A stretch of DNA of 64,000 bases from Micavibrio sp. UBA7657 (GTDB lineage Bacteria > Pseudomonadota > Alphaproteobacteria > Micavibrionales > Micavibrionaceae). Below the pieces are notes generated by a model. The model had not been told where the DNA came from and made no database searches. It worked only from the letters and a program-made list of their open reading frames with translations. The stretch is taken from the NCBI GenBank assembly GCA_002483465.1, contig DLHX01000018.1, forward strand, positions 1 through 64,000. Direction: 5' to 3'. Within the stretch, counting starts at the first letter, position 1; every line of letters starts with the position of its first letter. Both the position numbers and the translations under genes were made by a program. This document shows positions 56,353-64,000 of the stretch, in pieces.

Positions 56353-56976
56353 ATGCTGAAAACCGCAAAAATACTGATTTTATTTATGTTTATCGCTTTG
56401 TTTGCGTCACCTGCGATGGCCGCAAATGGAAAGGATCTCATGGAGACGAAACCCGAAGGATACCCGGTCGCGATTTTCGCGGGCGGCTGTTTCTGGTGCA
56501 CCGAGAGCGAATACCGCAGGCTGGACGGTGTATTGTTCACGCGCGTCGGTTATATCGGCGGCCACATGGACAACCCTAAATACGAAGACACACATGACAG
56601 CAAGAGCGGCCATGCCGAAGCGGTAGAAGTCACCTACGACCCGAAGAAAATTTCTTACCGCAAGTTGGTGGATTTTTTCTTGAAAGAAGCGCATGACCCG
56701 ACGGAGTTAAACCGCCAGGGCCCGGATGTTGGCACGCAATACCGCTCGGCGATTTTCTATGCGAATGATGACGAGAAAAAAATCGCGCAGGACGCCATTG
56801 ATGATTTAACGAAGGCAAAAAAATACGACAAGCCGATTGTGACGACGCTGGAGCAGGCCGGCACGTTCTGGCTCGGCGAGGATTACCACCAGCAATATTT
56901 CGAGAAATACGAAAAGAAAACCGGCCAGCCGCATATTACGGACTGGCTGCACCGGCAGAATCGTAAGTCGGAGTAG
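56353..56976 (+). CDS. msrA: Peptide methionine sulfoxide reductase A, exported
   Basis: A 207-residue enzyme that repairs the S form of methionine sulfoxide. A signal peptide (residues 1-23, cleaved near AMA-A) shows export to the periplasm. The active site is GGCFWCTESEY, with the family segments VGYIGGHMDNPKYED and GHAEAVEVTYDP. The recycling Cys pair of the long form is not obvious. Confidence 0.94.
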   Translation: MLKTAKILILFMFIALFASPAMAANGKDLMETKPEGYPVAIFAGGCFWCTESEYRRLDGVLFTRVGYIGGHMDNPKYEDTHDSKSGHAEAVEVTYDPKKISYRKLVDFFLKEAHDPTELNRQGPDVGTQYRSAIFYANDDEKKIAQDAIDDLTKAKKYDKPIVTTLEQAGTFWLGEDYHQQYFEKYEKKTGQPHITDWLHRQNRKSE

Positions 56977-56978
56977 AG

Positions 56979-57731
56979 CTACGCCGTCTCTCCTTTTTGC
57001 AGTTCTATAATTTTCTTGAGTTCTTCAATAGTGAAAGCAGGTCTTTTACGGTGAAGCATAGCATGACAGTTAGGACATACCGGTCGCAAATCCTTAATCG
57101 GATCAATTTGATATTCTTTGGCGACGGCAGAAAGCTCAATAAGATGATGAACGTGAATAAACTCTTTTCCTATTTCTCCAAAACGAACCCGAAAATCAAA
57201 ATTACACACTGCGCAAATATAATTATATTTTTTTATACATTCTTTTCGCGCATCGGCATTTCTTTCATACGCGTTGACCCATCTTTGTTTTTTTGCGCCT
57301 TCTGTAAATATTTTAGAATCTTCAATTTCATCAGGATATATACTTCCAGAAGCAACCCATTCTCCAGAGCCAGAAATTTTTCGGTAATGATTTAACAAGT
57401 TTTTTAAACCGGGCATTTTGCCTTTCGAAAAATTTCCAAAGTAATTAATATGAAGCTCAACCGACTGCACCGCTGATTTCAAGCCTGAAGATCCATAATC
57501 TTTTGAGATGTTTTCGAGGTAATATTCGACAGCATAAAGATTTAATGTACGCTTATATCCTCTACCCTTCATCATTAACTTAAAGTTATTGATATAAATG
57601 TTTGCGGAAACTTTAGTCATGCCTTGTTGATGCATTATTTCCAACGCATCAGATACTTTTGTCTTACCTGCATAAACCTGCTTGGCAAGCTCATAAAGTT
57701 CTTCAACGTGCTTTTCTGTGATGGTTACCAT
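56979..57731 (-). CDS. HNH endonuclease-domain protein, AT-rich
   Basis: A 250-residue protein. The C-terminal HNH domain has CAVCNFDF, HVHHLIELSAV and CPNCHAMLHRKRP, so both zinc CxxC pairs and the His-His are present. This is the McrA-like pattern. The N-terminal 150 residues are helical and hold no recognised domain. The gene is much more AT-rich than ileS, begins only three bases after the ileS stop, and so is probably translated from the ileS transcript. A restriction (modified-DNA) role is possible; a transferred mobile-element gene is equally so. Confidence 0.8.
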   Translation of the reverse strand: MVTITEKHVEELYELAKQVYAGKTKVSDALEIMHQQGMTKVSANIYINNFKLMMKGRGYKRTLNLYAVEYYLENISKDYGSSGLKSAVQSVELHINYFGNFSKGKMPGLKNLLNHYRKISGSGEWVASGSIYPDEIEDSKIFTEGAKKQRWVNAYERNADARKECIKKYNYICAVCNFDFRVRFGEIGKEFIHVHHLIELSAVAKEYQIDPIKDLRPVCPNCHAMLHRKRPAFTIEELKKIIELQKGETA

Positions 57732-57734
57732 TAA

Positions 57735-60590
57735 TTATGCCGCTTTCTGCTTCTGCTGCTTCACAGCCTCGGCGCAGCGGATGCAGAGTGTGGGATGCTC
57801 TTTGTTCTCGCCAACTTCCGGCAACACTTTCCAGCAGCGCCCGCATTTATCGCCTTCAGCTTTCTGAAAGGTCACTTTCGTTTCTGCAGCATTTTCCACA
57901 GTCGCCTGCGAGGTGATGCAGATTTCCGCCATGTCAATTCCATCAAGGCCCGCCGCCTCGATCACAGGGTGCGCTTCGAGCGACGAGCCAATCGTTTTAT
58001 CGGCACGCTTCGGCTCCAGCGTTGCGAGAACAGCCGAACGCACTTTCGAAATATTTTCCCATTTCACTTTCAGCGCATCGTTTTTCCAATCTTTCGGAAT
58101 CTGCGGGAATGCGTGGAAGTGGATGCTGTCGCTATCCTCGAACACGCCTTTGGGGCGGTAGCTCCAGGCTTCTTCCGCCGTGAAGCAGAGGAGCGGCGCG
58201 AACCATGACGTGACGCATTCGAAAATATGCGCGATGACGGTGCGGCAGGCGCGGCGCTCGAATGACTCAGCCGCGTCGCAGTACAAACGGTCCTTGCGGA
58301 TATCGAAATAGAACGCTGACAATTCATTATTGCAGAAATGGTGGAGCTTGTTGGCGAGGCGGCCGTAATCGTGGCTTTGGATGCAACCCCGAACAAATTC
58401 ATCCATTTCAGAGAGAAGATGGAGCATGTAACGCTCCAGTTCGGGAACGTCGGGATGGACCCCCGCCTTCGCGGGGGTGACATCGAGAGAAATTTTTTCC
58501 TGCGCGGTGAAACCATCCAGCGCGCCCAGCAAAAATCTAAACGTATTCCTGATACGGCGGTAAAGATCGCCGATGTTTTTGAGGCTGTCCTGACCGATGC
58601 GGACGTCTTCGGCGTAATCCGACGTCATCACCCACAGGCGCAAAATGTCCGCGCCATAAGTCTCCATGACCTTCAGCGGATCGGTGACATTGCCCTCCGA
58701 CTTCGACATCTTGTAGCCTTTTTCATCGAGCACAAAGCCATGCGTCAGCACCGATTTGTACGGCGCATGCCCACGCGTGCCGCAAGATTCCAGGAGCGAT
58801 GAATGGAACCAGCCGCGATGCTGGTCGGATCCTTCGAGATACATGTCGGCGGGGCTGCTCAATTCCTCGCGGTCTTCGGCGACGAACGCATGCGTGCAGC
58901 CGGATTCAAACCAGACATCGACGATGTCGAACACCTGGTTGTAATCCTCGGTGTCGTAATCGCCGCCGAGGAAATAGGACGCCGGGCGCTTCCACCACGA
59001 GTCGGAGCCTTCTGCTTCGAACGTATCCTGAATTTTTTTGAAGACATCTTCGTCGATCATCGGCTTGCCGGTGACCTTGTGCACGAACAGCGCGATGGGA
59101 ACGCCCCATGCGCGTTGGCGCGAAATGCACCAGTCGGGGCGCTGCTCGATCATTGACCGAATTCGTATTTCTCCTTTAGCAGGCACCCATTGCGTGTTGC
59201 CGATGGCTTTCAAGGCGCGCTGGCGCAATGTCGTGCCGTCGCTGAATTCCCTGTCCATCGCGATGAACCATTGCGGCGTGGCGCGGAAGATCAACGGCGC
59301 CTTGGAGCGCCAGCTGTGCGGGTATTCATGGCGCATCGAACCCTTGGCGAGCAAATGCCCGGCCATATCGATTTCCTTGATGACCGCGAAATTGGCCTGA
59401 CCCAGTTCGCCCTTCTGCGTGTAGACCTCGAGGCCGGCAAAGAGCGGGATGTGGCCGCGGAACGTGCCGTCGTCATCCAGATTGTCGGTCATCTCGAGGC
59501 CGTTCGCGAGGCCGAGATTGAAGTCGTCAACGCCGTGGCTCGGCGCGATATGGACGAAGCCGGTACCGGTGTCTTCGGTGACGAAATCCCCGGCGAGCAG
59601 CGGCACTTCGAAATCATAGCCCTTGCCGTTCAAAGGGTGGTTAGTAATCGTGCCCGCGAAATCTTTGCCCTTGAACGAGGCAAGTTCAGCAAGTTCAGAA
59701 ATTTTAGCGTCTTTCTTGACCTGCTCCGAAAGTTTTTTCGAAAGCAGAAGTTTCTCGCCGGTTTTCGCCTTGCTGCCTTCGGCGACTGATTTCACTTCGT
59801 ACAGCGCGTATTCCATGTCCGGGCCGTAGCCGATGGCGCGATTGGACGGCAGCGTCCATGGCGTGGTCGTCCAGATGACGAAATTCGCGCCTTCCAGTTC
59901 CTTCTTCGACGCCTTCACGACCGGGAATTTCACCCAAACCGTGACGGATTTATGTTCCTTGTATTCGACTTCGGCTTCGGCGAGTGCTGTTTTTTCAACC
60001 GTCGACCACATGACCGGCTTCGCGCCGCGATACAGGCCGCCGTTGGATGCGAACTTATGAATCTCGCGCACGATGGAGGCTTCGGCGTGATTGGTCATGG
60101 TGAGGTAAGGGTTATCCCAGTCGCCAGCAACGCCGAGGCGCTGGAATTGTTTCGACTGGGTTTCGACCCAGCCTGCTGCGAATTTGCGGCATTCGTCGCG
60201 GAACTGGAGGATATCGACATCGTCCTTGTCCTTGCCCGCCTCGCGGTATTTTTCCTCGATCTTCCATTCGATCGGCAGGCCGTGGCAGTCCCAGCCGGGG
60301 ACGTAAGGGCTGTCATAGCCCATCATCTGCCAGGAACGGACGACGACGTCTTTCAAAATCTTGTTCATTGCGTGGCCGATATGGATGTTGCCGTTCGCGT
60401 AGGGCGGCCCGTCATGCAAGACCCATTTAGGCTTACCTGCTGATTGCTTACGCACCGTGTCGTAAAGCCTCATTCCGTCCCATTTTTTGACTGTTTCCGG
60501 CTCGTTTTTCGGCAGTTCGCCGCGCATAGGGAAATCCGTTTTGGGGAGGAAAACGGTATCGCGGTACTGGTCTTTGTTATCGGTGCTCAT
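57735..60590 (-). CDS. ileS: Isoleucyl-tRNA synthetase
   Basis: A 951-residue class I synthetase. The HIGH motif occurs in PYANGNIHIGHAMNK, KMSKS in YKMSKSEGNV, the CP1 editing domain lies between, and the C-terminal zinc site is CGRCWKVLPE with CIRCAEA. Between residues about 700 and 712 the sequence VTPAKAGVHPD is the in-frame reading of a dispersed palindromic repeat (58456-58482). It lies in the anticodon-binding region in a loop-like spot. The rest of the protein is of normal length and intact. Confidence 0.97.
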   Translation of the reverse strand: MSTDNKDQYRDTVFLPKTDFPMRGELPKNEPETVKKWDGMRLYDTVRKQSAGKPKWVLHDGPPYANGNIHIGHAMNKILKDVVVRSWQMMGYDSPYVPGWDCHGLPIEWKIEEKYREAGKDKDDVDILQFRDECRKFAAGWVETQSKQFQRLGVAGDWDNPYLTMTNHAEASIVREIHKFASNGGLYRGAKPVMWSTVEKTALAEAEVEYKEHKSVTVWVKFPVVKASKKELEGANFVIWTTTPWTLPSNRAIGYGPDMEYALYEVKSVAEGSKAKTGEKLLLSKKLSEQVKKDAKISELAELASFKGKDFAGTITNHPLNGKGYDFEVPLLAGDFVTEDTGTGFVHIAPSHGVDDFNLGLANGLEMTDNLDDDGTFRGHIPLFAGLEVYTQKGELGQANFAVIKEIDMAGHLLAKGSMRHEYPHSWRSKAPLIFRATPQWFIAMDREFSDGTTLRQRALKAIGNTQWVPAKGEIRIRSMIEQRPDWCISRQRAWGVPIALFVHKVTGKPMIDEDVFKKIQDTFEAEGSDSWWKRPASYFLGGDYDTEDYNQVFDIVDVWFESGCTHAFVAEDREELSSPADMYLEGSDQHRGWFHSSLLESCGTRGHAPYKSVLTHGFVLDEKGYKMSKSEGNVTDPLKVMETYGADILRLWVMTSDYAEDVRIGQDSLKNIGDLYRRIRNTFRFLLGALDGFTAQEKISLDVTPAKAGVHPDVPELERYMLHLLSEMDEFVRGCIQSHDYGRLANKLHHFCNNELSAFYFDIRKDRLYCDAAESFERRACRTVIAHIFECVTSWFAPLLCFTAEEAWSYRPKGVFEDSDSIHFHAFPQIPKDWKNDALKVKWENISKVRSAVLATLEPKRADKTIGSSLEAHPVIEAAGLDGIDMAEICITSQATVENAAETKVTFQKAEGDKCGRCWKVLPEVGENKEHPTLCIRCAEAVKQQKQKAA
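58456..58482 (-). repeat. Dispersed palindromic repeat inside ileS, copy C
   Basis: On the minus strand TGTCACCCCCGCGAAGGCGG followed by GGGTCCA, identical in its 26-base core to copy B1 at 43960. It is read in frame within ileS as residues of the type D-V-T-P-A-K-A-G-V-H-P. Confidence 0.85.
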
Positions 60591-60779
60591 AGCACTTCAG
60601 TTCCTTGCATTAAGGTTTTGAATTTATACAAATTTTCGGGGGTCAGAACAAGTGCAGCCAGACAATACCCGGAAACCCGGCCTCTTTAGATAAGAGCCGG
60701 GACTATAATTCGGATAATGTCACGCTTCATGAACATGGCCGCACTATGCGCCAGCCCGGCGCAAAGGGCAACTAATACG

Positions 60780-61703
60780 TTAATGCATGCCGGTCAGGAC
60801 CAGGATGGCCGGGATATAGAACAGGGCAAAAACGGTGGTGAGCATGATGGTGGTCGCGGCCTTTTCCGGAACGATATCGAACTGGGCGGTGAAGGCGGCG
60901 ATGTTGGCCGCCGGGGGCACGAGCGAGACGACCATAATCAGCATCAGGACCGGCTCCTCGAACATGTGGAAATACGCCCGGTCGGCGAGGATGAAGCCAT
61001 AAGCCATCAGCGGCCAGATCACGAATTTGCCCAGCATAACCAGCGACAGAAATTTTGGCGCAAGGACGAGGCGCTGCAATTTCGAAAGCGCCGCACCGAT
61101 AATCAGCATACCGAGAATGACATATGCGCCCTTGAAGTAAGTCCAGTAGGTTTTGAAAAGATCGGGCAACGGTACATCCATGAAATTGATCAGCAGCCCG
61201 GCGCTGATCGCGTAGACGGATGGGAATTTTACGACCTTCAGCAGGCTTTCGCGCGCCGTGAATTTGCCGCGCGCGGCGATGTAATAGCCAACCGTGGCCT
61301 CGTACAAAAGAAACCCGAGCAGCATGAACATATAAACGCCGACCCACCGGTCCTCGAACAACAGCAGGACAAGCGGCAGGCCAAAATAACCGGAATTGCC
61401 CATTGCCGTGCACATGGCCAGCAGGTTTGCGCGTGCATCGCCATAGACAGATTTTCCGACGCGGAGCATCACGTAACCGATCACCAGCTGGATAAGAAAA
61501 GTAATGACAGGCAGCAGCGCATAAGCGGGCTTAAGTTCAAGATCCGCAACAAAACCGAACGCCACAACCGGTATACAAAGATACATGACGAGATTGGCCA
61601 TTGTCTGCTTGTCGAGGCCGACATAACGGCCAACGAGAAATCCTGCGCCGATCAACAAGTAAAGCGGGAAAAGATTGGTGACGAGGTTGAGAAAAATTTC
61701 CAT
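60780..61703 (-). CDS. AEC-family (auxin efflux carrier-like) transporter
   Basis: A 307-residue membrane protein with about ten hydrophobic helices. The first reads IFLNLVTNLFPLYLLIGAGFLVG, with the conserved NSGYFGLPL segment in the middle and a P-PAANIAAF stretch near the end, as in bacterial AEC transporters. The ATG at 61703 was chosen because it starts this helix; a start at 61739 would overlap ribF. Substrate unknown (organic acids in some relatives). The 189-base gap to ileS has an imperfect hairpin near 60675-60701 of unknown role. Confidence 0.88.
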   Translation of the reverse strand: MEIFLNLVTNLFPLYLLIGAGFLVGRYVGLDKQTMANLVMYLCIPVVAFGFVADLELKPAYALLPVITFLIQLVIGYVMLRVGKSVYGDARANLLAMCTAMGNSGYFGLPLVLLLFEDRWVGVYMFMLLGFLLYEATVGYYIAARGKFTARESLLKVVKFPSVYAISAGLLINFMDVPLPDLFKTYWTYFKGAYVILGMLIIGAALSKLQRLVLAPKFLSLVMLGKFVIWPLMAYGFILADRAYFHMFEEPVLMLIMVVSLVPPAANIAAFTAQFDIVPEKAATTIMLTTVFALFYIPAILVLTGMH

Positions 61704-61705
61704 GA

Positions 61706-62626
61706 TCAGATTTTCAGGACTTTCTGCACTTGTTCGCAATCGTCTTTCATCTGGGCTTTCAGTTCATCCACGGAATTGAATTTCGCCTCGCTGCGCAGAC
61801 GTTTAACAGGTTGTACGCGCAGCGTCCTGCCGTAAATTTCGCGGTTGAAATCGAAAATATAACTTTCGACCTCGGCCTCGGGAATTTCAAACATCGGGCG
61901 AATACCGATATTTACCGCCGCGCCATGCCATTCCTTTTCGCCTTCAATATTCACACGCGCGGCATAAACGCCGTAAGCCGGGTGGATCGTTTCGCCGAGC
62001 GCGAAATTGGCGGTCGGGAAACCGAGTTCGCGCCCGCGCTGGTCGCCCTTCACCACTTGGCCACGCACTTCCCATTCCCAGCCGAGCATCTTGTTCGCTT
62101 CGGCGATTTCGCCCTGCCTGAGCGCACGGCGGATAAGGCTGGAGGAATAAATCTGACCGGATTCATCGGCTACGCCGCCGATGGAGGTAACGGGAATGCC
62201 TGCGGCCTCGATATCCTTCGCCTCGCCTTTTCTTAACTGGCCGAAGCGGAAATCCTCGCCGACGATGACATGCGACGCCTGCAGACCTTCTTTGAGAATA
62301 TTTTTGACGAAATCCTCGGCGCTCTGGCTGGCGAAATCCCAGTCGAAATTCAGCGCGTATAAAATATCCACCCCGGCCTCTTCCAGCCGCCATGCCTTGG
62401 CCGCAGGGGGTGTGAGGCGTCCGGGTGGTTCATCAGGCCGGAACAGCCTTTTGGGATGCGGCTCAAAGGTCAGGACCGCCAGTTTTTTTCCGGCCTTTCT
62501 GGCTATGTGCCGTGCGTTGGCCAATAAGGCCTGATGCCCCCGGTGCACGCCGTCGAAATTGCCAATCGCAACGACCGCTCCGGAAGCCTCTGAAGGCAGA
62601 TTTTTATACATTTCGTATATTTGCAT
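61706..62626 (-). CDS. ribF: Bifunctional riboflavin kinase/FAD synthetase
   Basis: A 306-residue enzyme making FMN and FAD. The N-terminal FAD synthetase domain has VVAIGNFDGVHRGHQALL and TFEPHPKRLF; the C-terminal riboflavin kinase has RELGFPTANF and HPAYGVYAAR. It lies upstream of the AEC gene and ileS on the same strand, a modified version of the common ribF-ileS order. Confidence 0.95.
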   Translation of the reverse strand: MQIYEMYKNLPSEASGAVVAIGNFDGVHRGHQALLANARHIARKAGKKLAVLTFEPHPKRLFRPDEPPGRLTPPAAKAWRLEEAGVDILYALNFDWDFASQSAEDFVKNILKEGLQASHVIVGEDFRFGQLRKGEAKDIEAAGIPVTSIGGVADESGQIYSSSLIRRALRQGEIAEANKMLGWEWEVRGQVVKGDQRGRELGFPTANFALGETIHPAYGVYAARVNIEGEKEWHGAAVNIGIRPMFEIPEAEVESYIFDFNREIYGRTLRVQPVKRLRSEAKFNSVDELKAQMKDDCEQVQKVLKI

Positions 62627-62689
62627 AAGACTGCCTTGGGGTTATTCCGGGAGCGGGACGATTCCGACTCCAATTTTCTATTACGGTGT

Positions 62690-62716
62690 GTAACCATGCC
62701 TCGTCAATGTCCGCAT
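62690..62716 (+). promoter_or_regulatory. Candidate SigF-like ECF promoter before bufA
   Basis: GTAACC (62690-62695), 16 bases, then CGCA (62712-62715). The Caulobacter SigF promoter is GTAACC-N16-CGAA, so the -35 and spacing match exactly and the -10 differs by one base. SigF regulates bufferin operons in Caulobacter. Located 62 bases before the start codon. Confidence 0.4.
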
Positions 62717-62777
62717 GGATAGTGGCAAAGAGGCGTATAAACCTCACAAATCATTCCAACACTTAAGGGAGAAACTT

Positions 62778-63164
62778 ATGGTTTCCAAGCAAACTCTGAA
62801 TGTCCTGCTTGCCAGCGCGGTGGCGTTGACGGTTGCAGGCGCGGGCACAGCCCACGCCCAGGCCGAGAAAGAAAAATGCTACGGCGTTGTAAAAGCCGGG
62901 CAGAATGACTGCGCCGCCGCTGGCGGATCGCATGCCTGCGCGGGCTCCGCGCCGAGCGACAGGCTGGGCGATGAATGGGTTGCCGTGCCGAAAGGTCTTT
63001 GCGACAAGCTAGCCGGTGGTTCCGTAACGCCGCTTACGACGGCTGCCGCAACAGCGCCTGTTGAAGCCCCTGCCGGCACACCAGTTGAATCTGCGCCGTC
63101 CGTTGGCGCACCCGCCGAGACACCCGGAGCAGCACCGGGCGCCGAAGATGGTCACGCGCATTAA
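62778..63164 (+). CDS. bufA: Bufferin precursor (DUF2282/BufA1-like) with extended tail
   Basis: A 128-residue RiPP-type precursor. A signal peptide (residues 1-27, cleaved near AHA-Q) is followed by the family core EKEKCYGVVKAGQNDCAAA, GSHACAG and PKGLC with four Cys (34, 45, 54, 75). In bufferins the enzyme pair BufB-BufC modifies Cys residues into thiooxazole-type groups, and the peptide binds excess copper in the periplasm. Residues 82-128 add a Pro/Ala/Thr-rich tail ending DGHAH, not part of the usual ~90-residue form. ATG at 62778 chosen: AGGGAG lies before it. The name rests on family resemblance. Confidence 0.87.
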   Translation: MVSKQTLNVLLASAVALTVAGAGTAHAQAEKEKCYGVVKAGQNDCAAAGGSHACAGSAPSDRLGDEWVAVPKGLCDKLAGGSVTPLTTAAATAPVEAPAGTPVESAPSVGAPAETPGAAPGAEDGHAH

Positions 63165-63177
63165 TCATGAAAATAAT

Positions 63178-64000
63178 TTGAATAAATTCCCACCGGCAAC
63201 GTTACCAAGTCAGCCGGTGGGAATTGGACTTCGCTATCCTTATTACAAGGATGCTCTCGAAACTGATCTCGAACTAGGTTGGCTCGAGGTTCACCCGGAA
63301 AATTATTTCGGCGGCGGCACGCATCGTCACTTTTTGAGCGAGGCCCGCAAAAAATATCAACTCAGCCTGCATGGTGTCGGCCTTTCTCTCGGTTCGACGG
63401 ATCCTGTCAGCGAAACGCATCTGCAAAGTTTCAAGGAACTGATCGAAATTTTTCAGCCCTTTAATGTTTCCGATCACGCATCCTGGAGCGCCAGCGGGAA
63501 TGCGCATCTGAACGATCTCCTTCCCCTGCCCTATACGCACGAGACGCTCGATACGCTCTGCCTGAACATCACGCGCACGCAGGAATTTTTAGGCCGTAAA
63601 ATTCTTGTCGAAAATCCGTCCACCTATGTCGCGTTCGCCGAAAACGACATGACGGAATACCAGTTCATGAACCGCGCCGCCGAGATGACGGGCTGTGGAC
63701 TACTGCTCGACATCAACAACATCTACGTACAAGCGCACAACCACGGTTACGATGCGTGGGAATATATCGAGAATATAAACACGCGCCATGTCGGTGAAAT
63801 GCACCTGGCAGGCCATAGCGAACATAAAACGACAGGCAAAACCATTTTGATCGACACACATAACCGTCCTGTGCGTGGTGAGGTGTGGGATCTCTATGAA
63901 TTCGCCGTGCGACGTTTCGGCGCAATACCGACGCTAATTGAATGGGATCAGGATTTTCCCACACTTGATATTCTCGTTGCTGAAGCCGACAAGGCGCGCG
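63178..64000 (+). CDS. bufB: MNIO/DUF692 enzyme BufB-like (partial, cut by right edge)
   Basis: The multinuclear non-haem iron enzyme of the bufferin locus. From a TTG at 63178 the frame reads NKFPPATLPSQPVGIGLRYP and runs to the edge (about 274 residues). Family motifs are LEVHPENYFGGG, SLHGVGLSLGS, VSDHASWS, LVENPSTYV, LLDINNIYVQAHNHGYD, GEMHLAGH and IEWDQDFP; these carry the His, Asp, Asn and Glu iron ligands. The start is unsure: no good ribosome site precedes the TTG, and a four-codon frame MKII-stop (63167-63181) overlaps it. BufC would be expected just beyond the window. Confidence 0.88.
   Translation, partial: MNKFPPATLPSQPVGIGLRYPYYKDALETDLELGWLEVHPENYFGGGTHRHFLSEARKKYQLSLHGVGLSLGSTDPVSETHLQSFKELIEIFQPFNVSDHASWSASGNAHLNDLLPLPYTHETLDTLCLNITRTQEFLGRKILVENPSTYVAFAENDMTEYQFMNRAAEMTGCGLLLDINNIYVQAHNHGYDAWEYIENINTRHVGEMHLAGHSEHKTTGKTILIDTHNRPVRGEVWDLYEFAVRRFGAIPTLIEWDQDFPTLDILVAEADKAR

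Noticed and set aside
60675..60701. Possible T-box or terminator in the ileS leader
   Set aside because: A single imperfect hairpin without T-run or T-box sequence; too weak to call.
60717..61835. 372-residue frame on the plus strand
   Set aside because: Antisense of the AEC transporter; composition is that of an antisense reading.

Overview
The window is chromosomal DNA from an alphaproteobacterium. Supporting signs are a NAD(P) transhydrogenase split into three genes (pntAA-pntAB-pntB), a DUF1476 F1-ATPase zeta-type inhibitor next to purC, the order bolA-grxD, a GTTC-N7-GTTC SOS box, and the arrangement dcw cluster-lpxC-bamD-recN-ligA. A Rhodospirillales- or Micavibrionales-like lineage fits, but the family cannot be fixed from this sequence. 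No tRNA gene, CRISPR array or insertion sequence was seen.

Layout. 1-5081: edge of a podovirus-like (T7-type) prophage. On the minus strand it has two unknown genes, a small gene, portal, a Bbp19-like gene and scaffold, then the first codons of a probable capsid gene running off the left edge. A PilZ-domain gene sits between scaffold and capsid in the opposite direction with its own terminator, as a moron would. A divergent S24 repressor, an SOS box and two copies of one 18-bp palindrome suggest the control circuit. 5164-8884: pyrE, nadK, purC, DUF1476, bolA and a glutaredoxin whose CGFS site reads CSFS. 8881-14839: rod-shape genes mreB, mreC, mreD, mrdA, rodA, and rpmJ. 15027-23355: a cNMP-binding/EAL protein facing an operon for a LapE/B/C-like type I secretion system plus a CHASE2 adenylate/guanylate cyclase. 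23557-27603: transhydrogenase, a lysophospholipase-like hydrolase and a small protein. 27600-33171: ligA, recN, bamD, lpxC.

33314-55043: a nearly complete division and cell-wall (dcw) cluster in reverse, from mraZ (with five MraZ boxes at exact 10-bp spacing) to ftsZ. Its departures from the usual pattern are the main interest. The murF position between murE and mraY holds only a 146-residue protein resembling a MurF C-terminal domain. The ddl end carries a divergent Ddl, an alpha/beta hydrolase and a membrane-anchored MurF-like ligase that probably supply the missing step. An AT-rich membrane protein gene lies between murC and murB. A GIY-YIG nuclease gene flanked by inverted copies of a palindromic repeat lies between murG and murC. 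The same repeat is embedded in frame in ileS and occurs as a pair before purC.

55124-62626: rnpB, an AmpD-like amidase, msrA, an AT-rich HNH nuclease gene behind ileS, ileS, an AEC transporter and ribF. 62690-64000: a bufferin-type RiPP locus, with a four-cysteine DUF2282 precursor carrying an unusual Pro/Ala-rich tail, followed by its DUF692/MNIO enzyme, which is cut by the right edge. A candidate SigF-like ECF promoter lies upstream.
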